DNA from: CAYUFB01 sp964444125
GTDB lineage: Bacteria > Patescibacteriota > Dojkabacteria > B142 > JAFGMG01
DNA: 31,968 bases
Assembly: GCA_964444125.1 (NCBI GenBank)
Contig: CAYUFB010000012.1
Span: 1-31,968 of the forward strand
Direction: 5' to 3'
Shown here: positions 1 through 6,055 of the stretch, piece after piece
How positions within the stretch are numbered: the stretch's first letter is position 1
Layout of the letters: every line of letters begins with the position of its first letter
Notes under the pieces: generated by a model
What the model was told of the DNA's origin: nothing
Database searches by the model: none
Seen by the model: only the letters and a program-made list of their open reading frames with translations
Translations under genes and position numbers: made by a program

Positions 1-165
1 AAATATTCGGGAAATATTCGTTATATTCTCATAAGCCTTGATTACTTAAATAAAAATGATAATCTAACGGCTATGGGACATTTACAGAAATCATTATTTG
101 CATTATCCTTGAACCGATTTACTGTCAATGCTTTTAGAAAGTGGGTCACGCTAATTTGTATGTAG
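1..165 (+). CDS. C-terminal end of an unrecognised protein (cut by window edge)
   Basis: Frame 1 is open from the first base to TAG at 163-165, giving 54 residues. The tail is hydrophilic, then mildly hydrophobic, and ends FRKWVTLICM. Fifty-four open codons in DNA this AT-rich are suggestive but not proof. The stronger argument is that an intrinsic terminator (136-186) begins inside the last codons and its U-tract follows the stop, as expected at a real gene end. I do not recognise the family. The start and most of the gene lie upstream of the window. Confidence 0.55.
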   Translation, partial: KYSGNIRYILISLDYLNKNDNLTAMGHLQKSLFALSLNRFTVNAFRKWVTLICM

Positions 166-186
166 CCAACTCACTTTCTTTTTTTT
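136..186 (+). terminator. Rho-independent terminator after the partial first gene
   Basis: The left arm 136-146 (agaaagtgggt) pairs with the right arm 169-179 (actcactttct) over 11 bp, with one G-U wobble. The loop is 22 nt and a run of eight T follows at 179-186. The stop codon of the upstream frame lies in the loop. Confidence 0.8.
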
Positions 187-196
187 AAGAGCTAAA

Positions 197-205
197 TGAT
201 ATAAT
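197..205 (+). promoter_or_regulatory. Extended -10 promoter (TGATATAAT) for the DUF218 gene
   Basis: A perfect TGnTATAAT extended -10 element ends at 205. Transcription would start about 6-7 bases later, at 211-213, and the ATG is at 213. The mRNA is therefore predicted to be leaderless or nearly so. Confidence 0.65.
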
Positions 206-212
206 TTAGGAT

Positions 213-899
213 ATGAGGCGAAAAAGAAGATTAAGAAAATATCTAGAATCAATAACATCCTTTTTCAAAAACTGGAAAAAAATATTACTCCTTATTGTTG
301 CCTTGTCACTAGCTTCCATCTTGATGCTTCTTGCGATTCATTTGATAGTAGAAATTACTTATAAGAAGTATGAATATCAAAATGTCCAGGATGTGCCAGA
401 AAAAAAAGTTGCGATAGTTTTTGGTGCAGGGCTCTGGGATGGGCGACCAAGTCCAGTTCTAAGAGATAGAGTCAAAGTTGCAGTTGATTTGTACAAAGAA
501 GGCAAAGTAGAGAAGATAATCATGTCAGGGGATAATAGATTTGAAGATTATGACGAACCATCTGCTATGATCAAAATGGCTATAGCAGAAGGAATTCCTG
601 AAACGGTATTACAACCTGATTATGCAGGACGTAGGACTTACGATACTTGCTATAGGGCAAGACAAATATTTAAAGTAGATGAAGCGATATTGGTCACGCA
701 AGATTTTCATATGACGAGGGCACTTTATTTGTGCAATTCATTAGGTATCAAGTCTGTTGGAGTCAGTGCGAGTCTTTCGTCTTATCCAGATGAAAGAAAT
801 TATAAATTTCGAGATTATTTTGCTTTGTTTAAGGCAATCTGGGAAATCCATATAGACAACCCAGATAACGTTGTTTTAGGTGATGTGATAGAGATTTAG
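213..899 (+). CDS. SanA/YdcF/ElyC-like DUF218 membrane protein
   Basis: A 228-residue protein. It has a basic N-terminus, one transmembrane segment at about 24-46, and an outward-facing DUF218 domain from about 65 to 205. Visible family motifs are VAIVFGAG (about 66-73), the loop GRPSPVLRDRV, IIMSGDN, YDEPSAM and the VTQDFHMTRA block that is very conserved in SanA-type proteins. Members are linked to envelope integrity (SanA: vancomycin exclusion; ElyC: envelope/undecaprenyl carrier metabolism), but their chemistry is poorly defined, so no reaction is claimed. The ATG at 213 is supported by the extended -10 immediately upstream. The gene stands alone between a terminator and the gatCAB promoter. 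Confidence 0.85.
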   Translation: MRRKRRLRKYLESITSFFKNWKKILLLIVALSLASILMLLAIHLIVEITYKKYEYQNVQDVPEKKVAIVFGAGLWDGRPSPVLRDRVKVAVDLYKEGKVEKIIMSGDNRFEDYDEPSAMIKMAIAEGIPETVLQPDYAGRRTYDTCYRARQIFKVDEAILVTQDFHMTRALYLCNSLGIKSVGVSASLSSYPDERNYKFRDYFALFKAIWEIHIDNPDNVVLGDVIEI

Positions 900-941
900 T
901 GCAAGAATAGTTTAGATTTTCGTTGTTTTCCAACAATTCAC

Positions 942-971
942 TTCACAAATTTTCTCAAATATGTGTATAAT
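942..971 (+). promoter_or_regulatory. Promoter of the gatCAB operon
   Basis: TTCACA (942-947) is separated by 18 bp from a perfect TATAAT (966-971). The predicted start near 978 leaves a leader of about 60 nt before gatC. Confidence 0.55.
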
Positions 972-1038
972 GTATGTGCTTGAAATCTCCAATATATTTA
1001 GGATTGAAAAGTTATTTATTTTTAATACATAAATCTTA

Positions 1039-1338
1039 ATGCCTACTAAACACCTATCCAAGAAAGAAATCGAAGCTATTGCCAATTTGATCAAGATTTT
1101 TATTCCTGAGAACCAATTAGATGAATTTGCAGATGATTTGAATGAAGCACTTGATTATACTCAAGTTTTCGATGAATTGGATACAGATTATATTGATACT
1201 ACATCCTCAAGTATTGGTGTTATAAATGTATATCGAGATGATGTTGCAGAAGAATCAATTTCTCAACAGGATGCTTTGCTTAATGCCAAAGATACTCTAT
1301 CAGGGCATATAGTTGTCCAAAGAGTTGTTCGAAAATAA
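1039..1338 (+). CDS. gatC: Asp/Glu-tRNA amidotransferase subunit C (GatC)
   Basis: A 99-residue small subunit of the GatCAB amidotransferase, which converts Glu-tRNA(Gln) (and often Asp-tRNA(Asn)) to the amidated form. The size and layout are typical: an N-terminal helical part (LSKKEIEAIANLIKI), a central DELDT segment, then an R-D-D region before the C-terminus that wraps around GatA. It is the first gene of a compact gatC-gatA-gatB operon, and that position supports the call since the subunit is poorly conserved in sequence. It starts at ATG 1039 with no recognisable ribosome-binding site. Confidence 0.9.
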   Translation: MPTKHLSKKEIEAIANLIKIFIPENQLDEFADDLNEALDYTQVFDELDTDYIDTTSSSIGVINVYRDDVAEESISQQDALLNAKDTLSGHIVVQRVVRK

Positions 1339-1405
1339 CCTCTTGCACTACATATTTTTCATTTTGTGCCTTGTGATTTAAGATGTGAAATTATATACTC
1401 ACACT

Positions 1406-2818
1406 ATGGATCTAACAAAATTGACAATCAAAAAAATCAATGATGGATTTAGAAAAGGCAGGTTCTCTGCTAATGAGCTTTTTGAAGAATCAAAAAAAAT
1501 AATTGAAGCAAAAGATCCAAGTTTACATGTTTTTGTCAGCAAGACATATGAGTTAGCTGAGAAATCATTAAAAAATAAGACTTCAATATTACATGGAGTC
1601 CCAGCTTCCTTAAAAGATAATTTCAATTGGAAGGGAACTAAAACTACAGCAAGTTCTAAGATCTTAAATAACTACGAGTCTGTCTATGATGCCACAGTTA
1701 CTTCAAGACTTCTAAGTAATGGAGCGATGTTTATGGGCAAAACCAATATGGATGCTTTTGCTCATGGATCAAGTACAGAAACATCAGATTATTTTGTAAC
1801 ACTAAATCCTATTGATAATACAAGAGTTCCAGGCGGTTCTTCAGGAGGTAGCGCTGCTTCAGTTGCAAGCGGTATGTGTGTCTATTCAATTGGCTCAGAG
1901 ACAGCAGGATCTGTAAGGGGGCCGGCTTGTTGGTGTGGTATATATGGTTTTGCCCCAACATATGGCAGATTTAGTAGATATGGACTCATTGCTATGGGAT
2001 CAAGTCTTGATAGACCTGGAGTTTTTACAAATTCTGTAGATGATGCCGCATTGCTACTCAAACTACTTTCTGGGCACGACCCAAAAGATGCTACAAGTAT
2101 TCAAGAACCTTCATTAGATTTGACGGATGAAATAAAAGGAGACATCAAGGGCTTGAAAATTGGTATTCCAAAGCAATACTTTGATAACAGAATCGAAAAA
2201 GATGTACTAGACAAAACAAAGGTTGCCTTATCTGAGTTAGAAAGCCAAGGCGCAAAACTTATAGAGATTGATTTAATGGATCCAAAATATTCTATTGCAG
2301 TATATACAGTAATCTGTCGTAGTGAAGTTTCGTCAAATCTGGCAAGAATAGATGGTATTAGATACGGTTTTAGAAGCGAGAAAGTCGCAAATTCTATACT
2401 CGATCAAATTTCTTATAACAGAGGTGAAGGGTTTGGACTAGAAGCTAAAAGAAGAAGTATGACTGGAGCGTACACATTGTCTGCTGGATACTACGATGCC
2501 TATTACAAAAAAGCCCAAAAGGTTAGGACGTTGATCATAAATGATTTTGCGAAAGCATTTGAAAAAGTTGATTTGATTGCAGGTCCAACTATGCCAAGTA
2601 CCGCACCTAGACTTGGAATTAGTCAAAGTAGCCCAGTTTTTGGGGAGCTTGCAGATGAATTAACTGAAGCAAGTGCGTTAGCAGGTCTTCCATGTATAAG
2701 CGTGCCGGTTGGGATAGATCACAATAATTTACCAATTGGGATGCAGATAATTGGCAAACAGTTTGATGAAAAAGGTGTCTTAAATCTTGCAAAGGCATGG
2801 GAAAATTTATCGAATTAA
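1406..2818 (+). CDS. gatA: Asp/Glu-tRNA amidotransferase subunit A (GatA)
   Basis: A 470-residue amidase-signature enzyme that releases ammonia from glutamine for the GatCAB complex. The Ser-cisSer-Lys triad can be placed by family analogy: Lys70 in SLKDNFN, the cis-Ser around Ser146 in GGSSGGS, and the nucleophile around Ser169 in SETAGSVR. The usual family motif at the last site is close to DTGGSIR, so E-T-A-G is a mild variant. I chose ATG 1406 (MDLTKLTIKK) over an in-frame GTG at 1385, because family members begin at about this point. It follows gatC by 67 bases and precedes gatB by 12, which fits one transcript. Confidence 0.95.
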   Translation: MDLTKLTIKKINDGFRKGRFSANELFEESKKIIEAKDPSLHVFVSKTYELAEKSLKNKTSILHGVPASLKDNFNWKGTKTTASSKILNNYESVYDATVTSRLLSNGAMFMGKTNMDAFAHGSSTETSDYFVTLNPIDNTRVPGGSSGGSAASVASGMCVYSIGSETAGSVRGPACWCGIYGFAPTYGRFSRYGLIAMGSSLDRPGVFTNSVDDAALLLKLLSGHDPKDATSIQEPSLDLTDEIKGDIKGLKIGIPKQYFDNRIEKDVLDKTKVALSELESQGAKLIEIDLMDPKYSIAVYTVICRSEVSSNLARIDGIRYGFRSEKVANSILDQISYNRGEGFGLEAKRRSMTGAYTLSAGYYDAYYKKAQKVRTLIINDFAKAFEKVDLIAGPTMPSTAPRLGISQSSPVFGELADELTEASALAGLPCISVPVGIDHNNLPIGMQIIGKQFDEKGVLNLAKAWENLSN

Positions 2819-2830
2819 AAAATAATTAAT

Positions 2831-4270
2831 ATGTATTATCCAATAATTGGACTTGAAATCCATCTACAACCAAAAACAAATTCGAAAATGTTTTGTACAT
2901 GTGATGCGAAGTATTTTGGAAAGAAACCAAATACTCACACCTGTCCTGTATGTCTAGGATTGCCGGGTGCATTGCCTGTACCAAATTTCGAAGCAGTTAA
3001 AAAATGCATTAAACTTGGCCTTGCACTAAATTGCAATATAGCAAGTGAATCCAAATTTGATAGGAAAAATTATTTCTATCCCTATCTTCCAAAGGGATAT
3101 CAGATCAGCCAGTATGATCAACCGATAGCCTATAATGGATTTGTAGAGATAGATGATGCGGGTGATGCAAAAAGGATAAGAATTACAAGAGTACATATGG
3201 AAGAAGATACCGGTAAATCATTGCATCAAGGTGAAAAGACATTGTTAGACTTCAATAAATCCGGAGTACCATTAATTGAGATAGTTACTGAACCGGATTT
3301 CACTTCCAAAGAAGAAGTTGACGCTTTTGCCAAAAGACTTAGACAGATAATTAGATACTGTGGGATAAGTGATGCTGATATGGAAAAAGGTCAGATGAGA
3401 TATGAACTAAATATCAGTTTATCTACTTCACCAATTGGTATGAAGTCTACGAAATTGCCTAATTATAAAATCGAAGTAAAGAACATCGGATCAATATCGG
3501 TATTACAAAAAGTAATTGAGTTTGAGATAAAAAGACAAAGCAAAATATTAGATAAAGGGCAAACTCCAAAGCAAGAAACAAGAGGTCTAAAGGATATGAG
3601 CGGAGCTACATTAGAGCAAAGAATCAAAGAAGGTTCAGCTGATTATAGATATTTCCCTGAGCCTGATATACCTCCTATGAGATTTGATAAGAAATTGCTT
3701 GAAGAGATAAAAAGTGAAATCCCAGAATTGCCTCAAGAGAAGAAGTGGAGATATGTCAATGAATACAAAATTGATCCAGATAGTGCAGAGATGCTAGTTT
3801 CGAAACCAAGCTTTTATAAATACTTCGAAGAAGCAATTGAGATTTCTAAAGGTCATAATGCTGTTCAGATTGTAAATTGGTTAATAGGCGATTTAAGAAA
3901 GTTATCTAAGGCCAATCATCTGAGTTTAGACGAGCAAAAGGTGATGCCAAAGCACTTGGTTGAATTAGTAAATTTGATAGATGAAGGGATTATCAAATCT
4001 GCAATAGCAAAGGATATACTGACTAAATGTTTTGAAACTGGAAAGTCTCCAAAAAATCTAGTCAAAGAAATGGATCTGAAAGTGCTTGATAATAATGATG
4101 AATTAGAAAGTATAATTAAATCAGTAATTCAAAATAATCCAAAAATTGTTGAGGATTTGAAAAAAAATCCTAACGCTTCACAGTTTCTTCTTGGGCAAGT
4201 GATGAGGGAAACCAAAGGTCAGGCAGACCCAGTAGTTACAAAGAAAATTCTGGTCAAACTTCTTGAATAA
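2831..4270 (+). CDS. gatB: Asp/Glu-tRNA amidotransferase subunit B (GatB)
   Basis: A 479-residue subunit that binds the misacylated tRNA, phosphorylates the acyl group and amidates it with ammonia from GatA. The signature GLEIHLQ opens the protein. The structural zinc cysteines are at C22, C24, C38 and C41 (FCTC and CPVC). The ATP/Mg core DYRYFPEPDIPP is intact. The C-terminal helical and YqeY-like tRNA-binding tail is complete and ends near QADPVVTKKIL. It starts at ATG 2831, 12 bases after gatA, without a visible Shine-Dalgarno site. I see no intrinsic terminator after it. A full GatCAB set suggests Gln-tRNA is made by transamidation in this organism. Confidence 0.96.
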   Translation: MYYPIIGLEIHLQPKTNSKMFCTCDAKYFGKKPNTHTCPVCLGLPGALPVPNFEAVKKCIKLGLALNCNIASESKFDRKNYFYPYLPKGYQISQYDQPIAYNGFVEIDDAGDAKRIRITRVHMEEDTGKSLHQGEKTLLDFNKSGVPLIEIVTEPDFTSKEEVDAFAKRLRQIIRYCGISDADMEKGQMRYELNISLSTSPIGMKSTKLPNYKIEVKNIGSISVLQKVIEFEIKRQSKILDKGQTPKQETRGLKDMSGATLEQRIKEGSADYRYFPEPDIPPMRFDKKLLEEIKSEIPELPQEKKWRYVNEYKIDPDSAEMLVSKPSFYKYFEEAIEISKGHNAVQIVNWLIGDLRKLSKANHLSLDEQKVMPKHLVELVNLIDEGIIKSAIAKDILTKCFETGKSPKNLVKEMDLKVLDNNDELESIIKSVIQNNPKIVEDLKKNPNASQFLLGQVMRETKGQADPVVTKKILVKLLE

Positions 4271-4316
4271 ATTTTATCCCACTTTGATCATATCTAGGAT
4301 GAAATATATTCTAAGC

Positions 4317-4345
4317 TTGACAATGACATAGATTATTTTTAGTAT
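4317..4345 (+). promoter_or_regulatory. Promoter of the DGR target gene
   Basis: A consensus TTGACA (4317-4322) is followed after 17 bp by TAGTAT (4340-4345). The predicted start near 4352 gives a leader of about 27 nt before ATG 4379. Confidence 0.6.
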
Positions 4346-4378
4346 GAGTATAGATAATTTAGCTATTCATTATTTGTC

Positions 4379-5263
4379 ATGAAGAAGAATAAAAAAAGAG
4401 CTTCCATCATCGTTGTATTTGTCTGCCTTGTATCTGTAGGATTGGTTCTCTTTGGCAGGAATGTACTGGCAGAACAACTTCCAGGTACACCTGATAGTTT
4501 AGTCGATTCTAAGCTCAAAGCTATTTATGACGTATACGAAGGATTGGGATACGGAGATGAAGATGCGGGAGCATGGGGAGACTGGGGCAGGATGTGGAAC
4601 AGGATCAGATCTTCTGGAGAGTGGGTCCCAAATGGAGCCATAACGCCTGCTGACGTGCCTCTAGGCAAGACTTTCTACAATAACAGTCGAACGGAACAGA
4701 CTGGTACAGCACATATCCCAAACTACTCACTATTCCAGTATGATGATTTTGATGATTATGAGAAAGTCCATAGTGGTGGAGTTAGAGGATACCAGGGAGA
4801 AGAAGGAGCCTGGACAAATACTTCTACAAATGTCTGGAAAGACGAAAGGACAGGATTGTATTGGAGTCATCAGATAGGAACTTATACCAATGAGTTCCCC
4901 TCAGATGGAGGTCATTCAACTTGTGATTTCTTTACCTCAGATCCTCGCTCAATCTATAATGGCGGTGATAGTGATTGCGGAGCTGCAATAAATGCCTGTG
5001 CTACTCTGTCATTAGATAGAGATGGTGATGGTACACCTGAGACTGACTGGTATCTACCTACTCAGAAAGAATTGATGATTGCATATGTAGATGGTATATA
5101 TAATCAAGCTTCCGGGCATGTGGGTACCAACCAACAGTGGTCCTCTTCGGAGCGCTCGGATTATCCAACTTATGCTTGGAGCGTCGTTCTACTTAACGGC
5201 TTCACTTACAACGTTACTAAGACTACTAGTTGTGGTGTGCGTTGCGTTTCCCGTGGGCTATAA
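4379..5263 (+). CDS. DGR variable target protein, Lcl/DUF1566 C-type-lectin-like domain
   Basis: A 294-residue protein. A single N-terminal hydrophobic segment (about 9-31, ending NVLA) should act as signal peptide or membrane anchor. Residues about 40-115 hold a W-rich stretch and the motif PLGKTFYNNSRTEQTGT, a type I recall from phage-like and DGR target proteins. The C-terminal half matches the DUF1566/Lcl_C fold: TGLYWSHQIG, then DWYLPTQKELM, then WSSS near 254-257 and VRCVSRG at the end. That fold is a known DGR display scaffold. The last 38 codons (255-292) are the VR. Relative to TR, Asn codons 262, 265, 268, 270, 272, 275, 277 and 279 are now Y, Y, S, V, L, F, Y and V, codon 285 is Y to C, and codon 264 is changed silently. 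It is probably displayed outside the cell to bind a variable ligand; the ligand is unknown. Confidence 0.93.
   Translation: MKKNKKRASIIVVFVCLVSVGLVLFGRNVLAEQLPGTPDSLVDSKLKAIYDVYEGLGYGDEDAGAWGDWGRMWNRIRSSGEWVPNGAITPADVPLGKTFYNNSRTEQTGTAHIPNYSLFQYDDFDDYEKVHSGGVRGYQGEEGAWTNTSTNVWKDERTGLYWSHQIGTYTNEFPSDGGHSTCDFFTSDPRSIYNGGDSDCGAAINACATLSLDRDGDGTPETDWYLPTQKELMIAYVDGIYNQASGHVGTNQQWSSSERSDYPTYAWSVVLLNGFTYNVTKTTSCGVRCVSRGL
5141..5253 (+). repeat. DGR variable repeat (VR)
   Basis: These 113 bases at the 3' end of the target gene align without gaps to TR at 5558-5670. The 14 mismatches lie at VR positions 5162, 5170, 5171, 5181, 5186, 5187, 5192, 5193, 5201, 5202, 5207, 5213, 5214 and 5232, and each corresponds to A in TR. 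Nine changed to T, four to G and one to C. The last 21 bases (5233-5253) contain no A, are identical in both copies, and are the likely initiation-of-mutagenic-homing (IMH) segment. Identity ends abruptly at 5253/5670. Confidence 0.97.
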
Positions 5264-5298
5264 AAATTAGAATTTGATAATTTGCCTTTTTGTAATTT

Positions 5299-5325
5299 CT
5301 CCCGATCGTCAGATCGGGAGTTTTT
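5299..5325 (+). terminator. Hairpin after the target gene: terminator and possible DGR homing cruciform
   Basis: A perfect 9-bp stem (5299-5307 ctcccgatc with 5312-5320 gatcgggag) has a 4-nt loop (gtca) and is followed by five T. It is a convincing plus-strand intrinsic terminator 36 bases after the stop codon. A short stem with a 4-nt loop just downstream of VR is also what promotes retrohoming in the Bordetella phage DGR, so it may have two roles. Confidence 0.8.
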
Positions 5326-5520
5326 ATATTTTGGGGTTTGATATTGTTATTTTTTTGTATTATTATACCTTTGCAGACATGGAATTTATTATCTCAACCC
5401 CGATGTTTGGCGATGGATAATAAAGAGGGGCCAGTTTATCAGCCCGTCTACTACACCTTGTACAAATAGGTATTTATATACAGTCTGACTTTTTGTTTAA
5501 GACATAATCAGTCATGACGG

Positions 5521-5548
5521 TGGACATAGAAGTTAGTAGAATTATAAT
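5521..5548 (+). promoter_or_regulatory. Candidate promoter for the template RNA
   Basis: TGGACA (5521-5526) lies 16 bp from a perfect TATAAT (5543-5548). Transcription would begin near 5554-5556, only a few bases before TR starts at 5558. A separate promoter is expected, because the target gene's transcript should stop at the hairpin at 5299-5325 and the RT transcript runs the other way. The stretch between (5326-5520) has no gene or clear structure. Confidence 0.6.
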
Positions 5549-5557
5549 TTGTTCGTG

Positions 5558-5670
5558 TCCTCTTCGGAGCGCTCGGATAATCCAACAAATGCTTGGAACG
5601 TCAATCTAAATAACGGCAACACTAACAACAATACTAAGACTACTAGTTATGGTGTGCGTTGCGTTTCCCG
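5558..5670 (+). repeat. DGR template repeat (TR)
   Basis: This 113-base non-coding copy of the VR holds 34 adenines, 14 of which are altered in the VR. In the VR frame it would encode ten Asn codons of the form AAY. AAY is the typical DGR design, because mutation of both adenines reaches many amino acids and no stop codons. It ends with the A-free 21-mer at 5650-5670. Its 3' end is 4 bases from the stop codon of the convergent avd gene, so the template RNA probably continues as antisense to avd. Confidence 0.97.
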
Positions 5671-5674
5671 GGAC

Positions 5675-6055
5675 TTATGCTCTGGCCCTTGTCTGTTTTG
5701 TATATAGCTTTTCGGCCCATAGTCGCCACCCATTGAGCATTTTACCTATGTCTACGGTTTGTGTCGTGATGTAGGCATATTGCTTATGAGATATAAGTTT
5801 CATTTCATGAGCCATCCTGAGGCGCATTTTGAATTTGTCAAATGCGATAGATGCGTCACAAATTATATGATATTTCTTGTTGTTTGGACTGGAATTTGCC
5901 TGAATCACATAATCAAGTACACTCCAACCTAAAGATATGATATCTTCGCCTAGTGAATACTTTAGCTCTTTTCTGAAGTTTTTTATTAGTAGATAGAGGT
6001 ATCTTATTAATTTATACATTGAGATGTAGATTGGCAAACTATCAACTTGGTTCAT
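5675..6055 (-). CDS. avd: Avd-like accessory variability determinant (four-helix bundle)
   Basis: A 126-residue helical basic protein. It opens with LPIYISMYKLIRYLYLLIKN and continues with ELKYSLGEDI, the pattern of the four-helix-bundle family (bAvd / S23-like) that accompanies DGR reverse transcriptases. In studied DGRs, Avd forms a pentameric barrel that binds RT and template RNA and is needed for cDNA synthesis. The C-terminus is rich in K/R (KLYTKQTRARA), which suits nucleic-acid binding. Its first 14 bases overlap the end of the RT gene, so the two are probably translationally coupled. Here avd follows RT, instead of lying between target and TR. The gene symbol is by role. Confidence 0.85.
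   Translation of the reverse strand: MNQVDSLPIYISMYKLIRYLYLLIKNFRKELKYSLGEDIISLGWSVLDYVIQANSSPNNKKYHIICDASIAFDKFKMRLRMAHEMKLISHKQYAYITTQTVDIGKMLNGWRLWAEKLYTKQTRARA

Noticed and set aside
900..940. Terminator after the DUF218 gene (ttgtt/aacaa hairpin)
   Set aside because: The stem is only 5 bp and is not followed by a T-run.
912..1094. Minus-strand 60-residue ORF
   Set aside because: It overlaps the gatCAB promoter and the gatC start and has no protein-like features. It is a chance frame in AT-rich DNA.
1385..1405. GTG start of gatA at 1385
   Set aside because: The seven extra residues are not family-like. ATG 1406 gives the usual MDLTKLT opening.
5326..5557. Small gene or second VR remnant between the hairpin and TR
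   Set aside because: No sustained frame and no further similarity to TR were found. Only short weak stems (such as gggc/gccc) are present, so it is listed only as TR upstream region.
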